From: Streptomyces uncialis
GTDB lineage: Bacteria > Actinomycetota > Actinomycetes > Streptomycetales > Streptomycetaceae
Direction of reading: 5' to 3'
Length of the DNA: 64,000 bases
Assembly: GCF_001905345.1 (NCBI RefSeq)
Contig: NZ_LFBV01000011.1
Location: forward strand, 1 to 64,000
The notes under the pieces are model-generated. The model saw only the letters and a list, made by a program, of their open reading frames with translations, was not told the DNA's origin and did not search any database. The position numbers and the translations under genes were made by a program. Of the stretch, positions 1 through 8,063 are shown one piece after another (within the stretch, counting starts at the first letter, position 1; each line of letters opens with the position of its first letter).

Positions 1-72
1 ATCCCCCGAAAACCCCCGCTCACCCGAAGCATCCGGCACATACTTCACACACACGACAATCTTCAGGGTCAT
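1..72 (-). CDS. etfB: Electron transfer flavoprotein subunit beta, N-terminal fragment
   Basis: Only the first 24 codons lie in the window; the gene runs off the left edge. The peptide begins MTLKIVVCVKYVPDASGER, which matches the conserved start of EtfB (first beta strand and VKxVPD motif). EtfB pairs with EtfA to bind FAD and AMP and carries electrons from acyl-CoA and other dehydrogenases to the membrane ETF:quinone oxidoreductase. The ATG at 72 follows AAGGAG at about 6 nt, so the start is well supported. The frame is too short for automatic ORF calling. etfA would be expected beyond the edge, but that cannot be seen here. Confidence 0.85.
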   Translation of the reverse strand, partial: MTLKIVVCVKYVPDASGERGFSGD

Positions 73-149
73 ACCGAACTCCTTGTTCGTCGTCAGTTCC
101 GGGGCATCGCCCCGCAGGTGCGCAGGCGCGCGGAGCCGCCCGTTCCGGC

Positions 150-173
150 CGCCTCCGGGTGCACCCGGAGGCG
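150..173. terminator. Perfect 24-bp palindrome, probable terminator between trx-like gene and etfB
   Basis: Arm CGCCTCCGGGTG is followed directly by its exact reverse complement, giving a hairpin of about 10 bp with a 4-nt loop. It lies about 100 nt downstream of the thioredoxin-like stop and about 78 nt upstream of etfB, both on the minus strand. A terminator is the simplest reading. An operator for etfB is possible. Confidence 0.5.
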
Positions 174-276
174 ATATTACCGATCAGTAGACTCCTGTCG
201 TCCTGCCTGAGCAAGCGCTCGGCCTTGTGACCTTCGCAACGCTCCGTAGTCGCAGCCTTCCCCGGTCGCACGGCCT

Positions 277-630
277 TCAGACAGCCTCACCGAGCGCGGC
301 GATCACATCGGCGGTACGGGGCTGTCCGGCGGCCCGGCGCACCACACGGCCGTCCGCGTCCAGGACGAGGACCGTCGGTGTCTTGAGGATGCCGAGGGAG
401 CGGACCAGCGCGAGGTGGTCCTCGGCGTCGATCTCGATGTGCCGGACACCCGGCACCATGTCCGCGACCTGTGCGAGCACCCGGCGGGTGGCGTGGCAGG
501 GCCGGCAGAAGGCGCTGGAGAACTGGACGAGTGTGGCCCGCTCCCCGAGGTCCGCACCGAGCGCGGCCGCGTCGAGCCGCGTGCCGTCCCCGGGCCCGCG
601 CGTCCACTCCTGCCCGTGTGCACCGTCCAC
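277..630 (-). CDS. Thioredoxin-fold protein
   Basis: A 117-aa protein from GTG at 630, with a thioredoxin fold and redox motif CRPC inside FSSAFCRPCHATRR, followed by the cis-Pro segment LKTPTVLVLD and the GRVVRRAAGQP turn. It probably reduces or oxidises protein thiols. From memory, related actinobacterial proteins carry an N-terminal membrane helix. No hydrophobic helix is visible in any upstream frame here, so this copy is either cytosolic or has lost its anchor. The frame stays open to 804, but that extension is Arg-rich, atypical sequence, so GTG 630 is the best guess. It sits upstream of etfB on the same strand. Confidence 0.75.
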   Translation of the reverse strand: MDGAHGQEWTRGPGDGTRLDAAALGADLGERATLVQFSSAFCRPCHATRRVLAQVADMVPGVRHIEIDAEDHLALVRSLGILKTPTVLVLDADGRVVRRAAGQPRTADVIAALGEAV

Positions 631-962
631 CGTCCACCGTCCTTCCGTTCGGGGGTGTCCGGTGCCGGACACCCCGCCTTCCCCAGGAAGAGCGTGCACC
701 GGTTCGCGGTGATTCCTGACCCGCCTGGTTCCGGACGGAACTTCCGCCGGACGGCGGGTCGCGACGGGGCGGCATACGCCCGCCCGGCGGGGGGAACGGT
801 ACATGTCTCCGACGTGACGAGGATCTCGCGCTGCGGGGGCGCCAGGACTGGCCCCCGGTTCGTTCTTCGGGCACGATCTGCGCAGGCCGGAAAACCTACG
901 GCTGCGTAACTTCCCGCCCGGGTTCCCCCTCCCGAGGCAGACAGAAGGGCCTTCCTCGTCCC
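631..962. other. Divergent intergenic region (trx-like / plsC)
   Basis: No convincing gene is visible. The region holds short inverted repeats around 728-745 (GTTCC-ggac-GGAAC) that could be regulatory, and an AT-richer stretch near 893-912 that could hold the plsC promoter. No clear -35/-10 pair was found. Confidence 0.4.
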
Positions 963-1691
963 ATGGCAGAGCTTGTGTACCGCCCCGTCATCGGCGTGGC
1001 CCTGACGATGTTCAAGGCGCTCGATCTGAAGATCGAGTGCAAGGGTTCGGAGAACATCCCGCGCACCGGTGGCGCGGTTCTGGTCAGCAATCACATCAGC
1101 TATCTGGACTTCATCTTCTCGGGGCTCACGGCGCTCCCGCAGAAGCGGCTGGTCCGCTTCATGGCCAAGGACGCCGTCTTCCGGCACAAGGTGTCGGGCC
1201 CGCTGATGCGCGGGATGAAGCACATCCCGGTGGACCGCGAGAGCGGCGAGGCCGCGTACCAGCACGCGCTGGAGTCGCTGCGGTCCGGGGAGATCATCGG
1301 GGTGTTCCCCGAGGCGACCATCTCGCAGTCGTTCACGCTCAAGAGCTTCAAGTCGGGTGCCGCGCGGCTCGCGCAGGAGGCGGGCGTCCCGCTGGTGCCG
1401 ATGGCGCTGTGGGGGACGCAGCGGCTGTGGACCAAGGGGCGGCCGCGCAACTTCCGGCGGCACCACATCCCGGTCACGATGCGGGTCGGTGAGCCGATGG
1501 AGGCCCCCCGCGACCAGTACGCGGGAGCCATCACCCGGCGGGTGCGGGACCAGGTGCAGGAGCTTCTTGAGGCGGCGCAGCGCGCGTACCCGGTACGGCC
1601 CAAGGGTGTCGACGACACCTGGTGGATGCCCGCGCACCTCGGTGGCACGGCGCCGACCCCGGAGGCCGTGAAGGCGGCGGAAGCGGGCTGA
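963..1691 (+). CDS. plsC: Lysophospholipid acyltransferase (1-acylglycerol-3-phosphate acyltransferase family)
   Basis: A 242-aa PlsC-type acyltransferase that transfers an acyl chain to the sn-2 position of lysophosphatidate or a related lysolipid at the membrane face. The catalytic HX4D motif is NHISYLD (His44, Asp49). The second substrate block is FPEATIS at 115-121, where the usual FPEGTRS glycine is alanine. Block III includes PLVPMALWG. Length is typical. The start ATG has only a weak purine tract (AGAAGGG) about 13 nt upstream. It is monocistronic by spacing and convergent with the B3/B4 gene. The exact acyl acceptor cannot be told from the sequence. Confidence 0.88.
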   Translation: MAELVYRPVIGVALTMFKALDLKIECKGSENIPRTGGAVLVSNHISYLDFIFSGLTALPQKRLVRFMAKDAVFRHKVSGPLMRGMKHIPVDRESGEAAYQHALESLRSGEIIGVFPEATISQSFTLKSFKSGAARLAQEAGVPLVPMALWGTQRLWTKGRPRNFRRHHIPVTMRVGEPMEAPRDQYAGAITRRVRDQVQELLEAAQRAYPVRPKGVDDTWWMPAHLGGTAPTPEAVKAAEAG

Positions 1692-1803
1692 GAACGCCCC
1701 GCCCGCCCCGCCGAACCCCGGCCGACCGACCAGCCGGCCGGCCAGCCGACTCCACCATTCCCCGCCCGGTCCGCCCGCCGCCGGGGCCGACTCCCAGGTG
1801 GGT

Positions 1804-2502
1804 TCAGGCACCGACCGGCGCGTTGACGGTGATACGGGCGCCGGGGCTGAACTTCTCGATCAGTTCGGCGAGTTCCGCTCCCGCCGCCGCGACCTCGCCG
1901 GCCCGCATCGGCGCCAGCCCCTCCAGCAGGAAGAGCGCCGAACGCGACTCCTCGGTGAGCCGGGTACGCGTTCCCTGCCGCCAGTTCCAGCGGCGGCAGG
2001 TGACCCCGCTGTCGTCGCACCAGACGACCTCACCCCGCTCCGGGTGCTCGATCACCCGCTCCCCCTCGGCCGCGGTGGGGAACTCCTCGTCGCCCTTCGC
2101 GCGGACGAGTCGCATGCCCCCGTGGATACGGTCCGCGTCCTCGCCTCCCACCGGGATCAGATGGGCGACGCTGACGGCGTTGTAGACATCGACGAGCGCG
2201 TTGATCCGGGGCAGTCCGGCGTACGAGAGGGCGCGCTTGGCGAGGGCCTCGGCGGAGTTGCGGGTCCGGGCGGGCTTGGCGCCGAACGCGGTGTACGCGG
2301 CACGCCAGGCGGCCATGTGCGGGTCCTCGTGCGGCGCGCGGCCTTCGAGACGGACCGCGAGGCGCCGGGCGGCGTCGTCCAGCAGGGCCGAAGTGCCTTC
2401 GCTGCTGGGGGTGTTGACGAGCCCTTCGGCCTCGACGGTGACATGGGTGAAGCCGGGCGCGAGTGCGCGCACCTCGTCGGACACGGTGAGCGGAATGGTC
2501 AT
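1804..2502 (-). CDS. B3/B4 tRNA-binding domain protein
   Basis: A 232-aa protein resembling the B3/B4 domain of the PheRS beta subunit as a stand-alone protein. Family-like stretches are PRINALVDVYNAVSVAHLIPVGGEDADRI (seen in pieces) and the C-terminal half with VWCDDSGVTCRRWNWRQG. Stand-alone B3/B4 proteins are thought to bind or edit tRNA, but no activity is proven for this one. ATG 2502 (MTIPLTVSDEV) was chosen over the upstream in-frame ATG because the extension has no family similarity. It follows the transglutaminase gene by 44 nt on the same strand and is probably co-transcribed from the promoter at 3153-3182. Confidence 0.72.
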   Translation of the reverse strand: MTIPLTVSDEVRALAPGFTHVTVEAEGLVNTPSSEGTSALLDDAARRLAVRLEGRAPHEDPHMAAWRAAYTAFGAKPARTRNSAEALAKRALSYAGLPRINALVDVYNAVSVAHLIPVGGEDADRIHGGMRLVRAKGDEEFPTAAEGERVIEHPERGEVVWCDDSGVTCRRWNWRQGTRTRLTEESRSALFLLEGLAPMRAGEVAAAGAELAELIEKFSPGARITVNAPVGA

Positions 2503-2546
2503 CTTCTGCCTTGCCTGCCGTGGGTCGTTGCCGGTGGCGGTGCGGG

Positions 2547-3146
2547 TCAGAGCGAGCTGGGCAGGGACTGCCACAGCGCGGCCCGGTCCGGTGCGCTCCT
2601 CAGGGCGTCCATCACCGCCGGATGCGGTGCAGCATACAATACCGGATAGTCCACCTCACTGAACTCCGCCCGGACGGGAAAGGCCAGCCGTTCACCCTCC
2701 GTCGAGAACCGCGCGTCGATGCCCGAGGTGTTGCCCCGGGCATCCTGACGCCTCCAGCGCGGGCGCCCGGGGAGCGCGATCGCCACGAGCCCATGGAGGA
2801 CCGGGGCGCTGCCGTCGTCCTCCGTGAGGCGCTGGTAGCAGAAGCCCGTCGGGATGCCGCGCGCCCTGAGCAGGGCGGCCAGGGCATGGGACTTGGCGTA
2901 GCAGATCCCGGTACGCAGCTCCAGCACGTCCGAGGCGCGCCAGGTGACCCTCATGTCGCCGCTGTCCCGTGAGTGGGGGATCTCGTCCCGGATGTACTCG
3001 AAGGCGGCCCGCGCATACTCATACGGCGACAGCGACCCGCCACCCAAGGCGGTCACCGTCTCGCGCACCAGAGGATGCCCATGGTCGACCACCTCATCGG
3101 CGGCGAGATAGGCGGACCGGGGCACGTCCTGCTCGATCAGCTGCAT
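2547..3146 (-). CDS. Transglutaminase-like cysteine peptidase family protein
   Basis: A 199-aa transglutaminase-like superfamily protein with a visible triad: Cys82 in RTGICYAKS, His118 in VLHGLVAI and Asp135 in RRQDARGN. Members are usually proteases or amidases rather than cross-linkers, and the substrate is unknown. No signal peptide is visible, so it is probably cytosolic. ATG 3146 is preceded by TATGCT at 6 nt and no Shine-Dalgarno, so it is probably leaderless. The upstream in-frame ATG at 3182 would fall inside the -35 hexamer. It is first in a two-gene unit with the B3/B4 gene. Confidence 0.78.
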   Translation of the reverse strand: MQLIEQDVPRSAYLAADEVVDHGHPLVRETVTALGGGSLSPYEYARAAFEYIRDEIPHSRDSGDMRVTWRASDVLELRTGICYAKSHALAALLRARGIPTGFCYQRLTEDDGSAPVLHGLVAIALPGRPRWRRQDARGNTSGIDARFSTEGERLAFPVRAEFSEVDYPVLYAAPHPAVMDALRSAPDRAALWQSLPSSL

Positions 3147-3151
3147 ACATT

Positions 3152-3182
3152 GAGCATAGATATACGCTCGACGGAACTTCAA
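3152..3182 (-). promoter_or_regulatory. Leaderless promoter with palindromic operator for transglutaminase operon
   Basis: On the minus strand, TTGAAG (3177-3182), an 18-nt spacer and TATGCT (3153-3158) precede ATG 3146 by 6 nt. An imperfect 18-bp palindrome GAGCGTATATCTATGCTC (3152-3169, 14 of 18 symmetric) covers the -10 region. That placement suits repression. The regulator is unknown. Confidence 0.5.
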
Positions 3183-3229
3183 TGCATTTGCTGAGCCGTT
3201 CCGGGAGCGGGAAGAACACGGACAACGGA

Positions 3230-3263
3230 AAGGGGCGCGGGGATCTGCTCACCCGCGCCCCTT
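3230..3263 (-). terminator. Terminator of the DUF6421-SDR-threonine aldolase operon
   Basis: A perfect 12-bp stem (AAGGGGCGCGGG / CCCGCGCCCCTT) with a 10-nt loop lies 50 nt after the threonine aldolase stop. On the minus strand it is followed by TTTCCGTTGT. Confidence 0.75.
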
Positions 3264-3314
3264 CCGGGACCTCGCGCCCGCCGCCGCGGACGGCGCGGCG
3301 CACCGCGCTTCGCG

Positions 3315-4385
3315 CTACCGCGCCATCTCCTCCTTGAGCGCCGCGAGGAATCCGTCGACGTCCTCCTCACGGGTGTCGAACGAGCACATCCAGCGGACGT
3401 CGCCGGCCGTCTCGTCCCAGAAGTAGAAGCGGTACCGCTTCTGGAGCCGCTCGCTGACGTCGTGCGGCAGCCTCGCGAACACGGCGTTGGCCTGCACGGG
3501 GTACAGGATCTCCACCCCGTGCACCGAGCGGACGCCCTCGGCCAGCCGCTGCGCCATCTCGTTGGCGTGGCGGGCGTTGCGCAGCCACAGGTCCTTGGCG
3601 AGCAGCGCTTCGAGCTGCACCGACACGAAGCGCATCTTCGAGGCGAGCTGCATGGACAGCTTGCGCAGATGCTTCATCCTGCGGACCACGTCCGGGTTGA
3701 GGACGACGACGGCCTCCCCGAACAGGGCGCCGTTCTTCGTCCCGCCCAGCGACAGCAGATCGACCCCGGCCGCGTTGGTGAAGGTCCGCATCGAGACGTC
3801 CAGCGACGCGGCGGCGTTGGCTATCCGGGCGCCGTCGAGGTGGACGACCATGCCCAGATCGTGGGCGTGGTCGCAGATCGCGCGGATCTCGTCGGGTGTG
3901 TAGACGGTGCCCAGCTCGGTGTTCTGGGTGATCGAGACGACCTGCGGCATGGCCCGGTGCTCGTCCTCGAAGCCCCAGGCCTGCCGGTCGATCAGCTCGG
4001 GGGTGAGCTTGCCGTCCGGGGTGGGGACGGTGAGCAGCTTGAGCCCGCCGACGCGTTCCGGCGCGCCGCCCTCGTCGACGTTGATGTGGGCGCTCTCGGC
4101 GCTGATCACCGCGCCCCAGCGGTCGGTGACGGCCTGGAGCGCGACGACGTTGGCGCCGGTCCCGTTGAAGACGGGGAACGCCTCGGCACGGGCGCCGAAG
4201 TGGCCGCGGATGATCCGCTGGAGGTTCTCGGTGTAGTCGTCCTCGCCGTAGGCGACCTGATGGCCGCCGTTGGCGAGGGTGATGGCCGCGAGGACCTCCG
4301 GGTGGGCGCCCGCGTAGTTGTCGCTGGCGAAGCCGCGCACGTCCGGGTCGTGGTGACGTCGCGCGTCGGTCCTGGGAGGGTTCAC
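3315..4385 (-). CDS. Low-specificity L-threonine aldolase
   Basis: A 356-aa PLP enzyme of the beta-eliminating lyase/threonine aldolase family. It cleaves L-threonine or allo-threonine to glycine and acetaldehyde. Visible features are the N-terminal FASDNYAGAHPEV, the PLP-contact HLDGAR (Asp184) and the Schiff-base lysine Lys217 in SLGGTKNG. Length is typical. The start is GTG 4385, whose last bases form the stop of the upstream SDR gene (GTGA overlap), so translation is coupled. A longer in-frame extension runs through the SDR gene and is a shadow. Last gene of a three-gene operon. Confidence 0.9.
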   Translation of the reverse strand: MNPPRTDARRHHDPDVRGFASDNYAGAHPEVLAAITLANGGHQVAYGEDDYTENLQRIIRGHFGARAEAFPVFNGTGANVVALQAVTDRWGAVISAESAHINVDEGGAPERVGGLKLLTVPTPDGKLTPELIDRQAWGFEDEHRAMPQVVSITQNTELGTVYTPDEIRAICDHAHDLGMVVHLDGARIANAAASLDVSMRTFTNAAGVDLLSLGGTKNGALFGEAVVVLNPDVVRRMKHLRKLSMQLASKMRFVSVQLEALLAKDLWLRNARHANEMAQRLAEGVRSVHGVEILYPVQANAVFARLPHDVSERLQKRYRFYFWDETAGDVRWMCSFDTREEDVDGFLAALKEEMAR

Positions 4386-5131
4386 GGCTTCTCGGTGAGC
4401 CACAGACGGTTTCCGTTCACATCGCCGGCGGGTCGCTCCCAGACTCCGGCGGCGGCCTCGGCCAGGTCCGCCACGTCGGTGAAGCCCGCGAACTTCGCGC
4501 TCGGTCGCTCGGCGCGCATCGCGTCGTGGACCAGCGCCTTGACCACCAGGATCGCAGCCGCCGCGGCGGGGCCGTCGTCGCCCCCGGCCTTGCGGAAGTC
4601 GTCGGCGAGGGCGAGCGTCCATGCCTCGGCGGCGGCCTTGGACGCCGCGTAGGCGGCGTTCCCGGCGGTCGGCTTGCTCGCGCCGGCCGCGCTGATGAGC
4701 AGATAGCGGCCCCGATCGCTGCGCTTCAGGGGCTCCGCGAAGGCCAGCGAGGTGTGCTGGACGGTGCGGATGAGGAGCTTTTCGAGCAGGTCCCAGTCGG
4801 CGAGGTCGGTGTCCGCGAAGGAGGGACTGCCGCGCCAGCCGCCGACCAGGTGGATCAGGCCGTCGACACGTCCGAAGTCCTTCTCGATCCGGTCGGCCCA
4901 CTCCCGGGTCGCCCGCAGGTCGAGGAGGTCGACGGTGTCGCCGATGACGGTGGACCCGCCGTGCGCGTAGCGCGCCGCGTCGACCGCTTCGGCGAGCCGC
5001 TCGGCGTCGGCGTCGGAACCGATCACCGTGGCTCCGGCCTCGGCCAGGCGCAGCAGTGTCGCCCGGCCCGCCGGGCCGGCCGCGCCGGCGACCGCGATCA
5101 CCGCACCGTTCAGCGTGTCCTTGCCGTCCAT
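4382..5131 (-). CDS. SDR-family NAD(P)-dependent oxidoreductase
   Basis: A 249-aa short-chain dehydrogenase with the glycine-rich nucleotide motif VAGAAGPAGRA (about 15-23), the NNAG-like segment HLVGGW, and catalytic Ser/Tyr/Lys region with Tyr161 and Lys165 in AAYAASKAAAE. Substrate unknown. ATG 5131 follows GGAGGTGAGCACG, a strong Shine-Dalgarno that lies inside the end of the DUF6421 gene. An in-frame GTG at 5164 overlaps that gene but lacks such a site. It overlaps threonine aldolase by 4 nt. The neighbours suggest a shared amino-acid-related process, which is only inference. Confidence 0.87.
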   Translation of the reverse strand: MDGKDTLNGAVIAVAGAAGPAGRATLLRLAEAGATVIGSDADAERLAEAVDAARYAHGGSTVIGDTVDLLDLRATREWADRIEKDFGRVDGLIHLVGGWRGSPSFADTDLADWDLLEKLLIRTVQHTSLAFAEPLKRSDRGRYLLISAAGASKPTAGNAAYAASKAAAEAWTLALADDFRKAGGDDGPAAAAAILVVKALVHDAMRAERPSAKFAGFTDVADLAEAAAGVWERPAGDVNGNRLWLTEKP

Positions 5132-5160
5132 CGTGCTCACCTCCGGGCTGCCCTCGGGGC

Positions 5161-6576
5161 TCACGCGGCCACCTCGGTGGAGTCGGTGCCCGTGCCGGGC
5201 GTGGCCGCGGTGATGCCCTTGGTCGAGGCGATCACGTTCTTGAGCTTCTTGGCAAGCGCCTCATAGAACATGCTCAGGGGAAACTCGTCCGGAAGCACGT
5301 CGTCCACGAGTTTGCGGGGCGGCAGCGTCAGATCGAGGGCGTCGGGACCCTTGGCCCAGCGGGAGCCGGGGTGCGGGGCGAGGTAGGTCGACACCAGCTC
5401 GTACCCGGCGAACCAGTGGACGAGCTTGGGGCGGTCGATCCCGTCGCGGTACAGCCGCTCGATGTCGGCGCAGAGCTGGTTGGTGACCTGCGGGGCGCGG
5501 TCCCAGTCGATGTGGAGCTTGTTGTCGGTCCAGCGGACGACGTCGTGCTTGTGCAGGTAGGCGAAGAGGAGCTGGCCGCCGAGCCCGTCGTAGTTGCGTA
5601 CGCGCTCACCGGTGACCGGGAAGCGGAACATCCGGTCGAACAGCACGGCGAACTGCACGTCACGGCCCTGCGGGAAGCCGTCGGCCTCCAGCTTCACGGC
5701 CTCCTTGAAGGCGGTGAGGTCGCAGCGCAGCTCCTCCAGGCCGTACATCCAGAACGGCTGGCGCTGCTTGATCATGAACGGGTCGAAGGGCAGGTCGCCG
5801 TGGCTGTGGGTGCGGTCGTGGACCATGTCCCACAGGACGAAGGCCTGCTCGCAACGGTCCTGGTCGCCGACCATCTGCTGGATGTCGTCGGGCAGCTCCA
5901 GGCCGAGGATGCCGACGGAGGCGTCGGTGACACGCCGGAACCGGGCGGCCTCGCGGTCGCAGAAGATCCCGCCCCAGGTGAACCGCTCGGGGGCCTCGCG
6001 GACGGCGATCGTCTCGGGGAAGAGGACCGCGGAGTTGGTGTCGTACCCGGGGGTGAAGTCCTCGAAGGTGATCCCGCAGAACAGCGGGTTGTCGTACCGG
6101 GTGCGCTCCAGCTCGGCGAGCCAGTCGGGCCACACCATGCGCAGGACGACCGCTTCGAGATTGCGGTCCAGATTGCCGTTCTGCGTGTACATGGGGAAGA
6201 CGACCAGGTGCTGGAGTCCGTCCTCGCGGTGCGCGGCGGGCTGGAAGGCCAGCAGCGAGTCGAGGAAGTCCGGGACCTCGAAGCCGTCGGCGGCCCAGCG
6301 GCGCAGATCGGCCGCGAGGGCCGTGTGGTACGCGGCGTTGTGGGGCAGCAGCGGGGCGAGGTCGCCGAGGGCGTCCACGACGCGCTCCACGACGGCGGTG
6401 GCCCGGGCGAGGTCGGGGGTGTGGTCGGCGCCGAGGTCGATCGAGCCGTCCTTGGACTGCCAGGGCCTGATCTCTTCCACGGCAGCCTTGAGCAGGGGCC
6501 AGGAAGGGTGGTCGATCACCCGCTCCGACGGAGAAACCCGCCCCCCGGAACCCATCCGCACAAGAACATCCGTCAT
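5161..6576 (-). CDS. DUF6421 family protein
   Basis: A 471-aa protein of the actinobacterial family I recall as DUF6421; function unknown. It has no signal peptide or membrane helix. A histidine-rich motif HDRTHSHGD in the middle, with WGGIFCDREAARF before it, looks like a possible metal site. Aromatic-rich conserved blocks (YGLEELRCDL, FDRMFRFP, YDGLGGQLLF) suggest an enzyme. ATG 6576 follows GGAGGGTGAGAA, a good Shine-Dalgarno. First gene of the operon with SDR and threonine aldolase, each junction overlapping, which argues that the three products work together. Confidence 0.8.
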   Translation of the reverse strand: MTDVLVRMGSGGRVSPSERVIDHPSWPLLKAAVEEIRPWQSKDGSIDLGADHTPDLARATAVVERVVDALGDLAPLLPHNAAYHTALAADLRRWAADGFEVPDFLDSLLAFQPAAHREDGLQHLVVFPMYTQNGNLDRNLEAVVLRMVWPDWLAELERTRYDNPLFCGITFEDFTPGYDTNSAVLFPETIAVREAPERFTWGGIFCDREAARFRRVTDASVGILGLELPDDIQQMVGDQDRCEQAFVLWDMVHDRTHSHGDLPFDPFMIKQRQPFWMYGLEELRCDLTAFKEAVKLEADGFPQGRDVQFAVLFDRMFRFPVTGERVRNYDGLGGQLLFAYLHKHDVVRWTDNKLHIDWDRAPQVTNQLCADIERLYRDGIDRPKLVHWFAGYELVSTYLAPHPGSRWAKGPDALDLTLPPRKLVDDVLPDEFPLSMFYEALAKKLKNVIASTKGITAATPGTGTDSTEVAA

Positions 6577-6597
6577 TTCTCACCCTCCACGGGAAAA

Positions 6598-6628
6598 CCT
6601 TGCGTTATGCCACCGTAAGCGGGCAAGG
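6598..6628. promoter_or_regulatory. Inverted repeat in DUF6421 leader
   Basis: CCTTGC and GCAAGG flank a 19-nt centre that itself contains TTA/TAA halves. It sits 22 nt upstream of the DUF6421 start in the divergent gap to the GDPD gene. It may be an operator or a leader hairpin. The rest of 6577-6963 shows no gene. Confidence 0.3.
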
Positions 6629-6963
6629 ATCTCTACAGCAAGACGAGGGGCCGGAAAATCTCCTGCCCCACTCCACCCACACCGCTCTTTTTCCCGTGAA
6701 AGCCCGTCCGAACCCGGGATGAACATCACACGGACGAACCGGGGCAGCCTCCCGTCCAGGGGGCGGGACCACCGACCAGGGGGCGTGAAAGGAGGCGCAC
6801 CGGCCTCGGGAGCCGCCGGGCGGAGGAACACAACCAGCCGCGCCCGCCCACGGCCCTTCCCACATCCCAGGAGACGATTAGGCTGCGCCCTGCCCGCGCG
6901 GGGCACGCGGACACCGCCCGGCGACCCGTACGGGGACCCGCTGTCGACGGAAGCGAGTACACG

Positions 6964-7647
6964 TTGAACTTCCTCACCATCGGCCATCGCGGAATCATGG
7001 GCGTCGAGCCCGAGAACACCCTCAGGTCCTTCGTCGCCGCCGAGCTCGCGGGCCTCGACGTCATCGAACTGGACCTCCACCTCAGCAAGGACGGCGCGCT
7101 CGTCGTCATGCACGACGCCGATGTCGACCGGACCACCGACGGCAGCGGTCCCATCGCGGACCGGACCCTCGCCCAGATCCGCACCCTCGACGCCGGACGC
7201 GGCGAACGCGTCCCGGTGTTCGAGGAGGTCCTGGACGCGGTACGGGCCCCCCTCCAGGCCGAGATCAAGGACATCGCGGCGGCCCGCGCGCTCGCCGATG
7301 TGATGCACGCCCGCAACCTGGTCCCGCGCGTGGAGGTGCTGTCCTTCCACGACGCGGCCCTCGCGGAGATCTCCCGGCTGGTGCCGGACGCGCGCACCGC
7401 CCTGGTGGCCAGCCGCTACGGCCTCGACGTGGTGGACCGGGCGACCGCCGTCGGCGCCGGGACCCTGGTGCTGAACATCCGCCGGCTCACCCTCGAACTG
7501 GTGGAACGCGCGCGCAAGGCCGATCTGCGGATCATCGGGTGGGTCGTCAACACCCAGGACCAGCTGCGGCTGGTACGCGCCCTCGGGCTCGACGGCGCGA
7601 CGACGGACCATCCGGAGATCAAGCGGACCGCCCGCTTCACCGCCTGA
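6964..7647 (+). CDS. Glycerophosphodiester phosphodiesterase
   Basis: A 227-aa GDPD-family TIM barrel hydrolysing glycerophosphodiesters to glycerol-3-phosphate and an alcohol. Signature residues are His8-Arg9 (IGHRG), Glu17-Asn18 (EPENT), Glu35/Asp37 (IELDLHL) and His50 in VVMHDADVDRTTDG. No signal peptide, so a cytosolic form. The start is TTG 6964; no strong Shine-Dalgarno is seen, but homology begins exactly there. Monocistronic by spacing. Confidence 0.9.
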   Translation: MNFLTIGHRGIMGVEPENTLRSFVAAELAGLDVIELDLHLSKDGALVVMHDADVDRTTDGSGPIADRTLAQIRTLDAGRGERVPVFEEVLDAVRAPLQAEIKDIAAARALADVMHARNLVPRVEVLSFHDAALAEISRLVPDARTALVASRYGLDVVDRATAVGAGTLVLNIRRLTLELVERARKADLRIIGWVVNTQDQLRLVRALGLDGATTDHPEIKRTARFTA

Positions 7648-8063
7648 CCCGCCCGCCCTGCCCGACCCGCCCTGCCTGACCCACCCCGTCCACCACCGCG
7701 TCCGGCCCGTCCACCGCCGCGCCCCACCCGGTCCGCGGCGCCCGGCACGTCCCGCCCGCCCGTCCGTCCCACCGGGCCCGGCGCCCCGTCCCCGCGCCCG
7801 TCCCCGGCGGTCCCGCGGGCTCTCCGCCGCGTCCCGTGAACACCCCGGCCGGGGGGTGTGACGAGTTCCCCCGCGCCGCGCTGAACACGTGCGCCCCGGC
7901 ATCCGTTGTTGGGGACGAAGGCTCGGTGCGGAAGCGGTCGCACGGTCCCCAGGGGCCGGGCCCGCGTCCCGCACCGGCCACCCGGCCCCGGGCTGCGCAC
8001 CCCCGCAGCCGGTCCGACCCCGGGCCGGGCGGAAGAACCGCATGCCCGAAGGGACACAGCCAC
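7648..8063 (+). other. Non-coding GC-rich region upstream of WhiB-like gene
   Basis: About 416 nt without a supportable gene. The first half is C-rich with imperfect repeats of CCGTCCACC. The second half probably holds the promoter of the WhiB-like gene. No consensus promoter was identified. Confidence 0.4.

Noticed and set aside
303..1811. 502-codon minus-strand frame covering plsC
   Set aside because: It mirrors the codon bias of plsC on the opposite strand and gives Arg/Gly/Pro-rich sequence without motifs.
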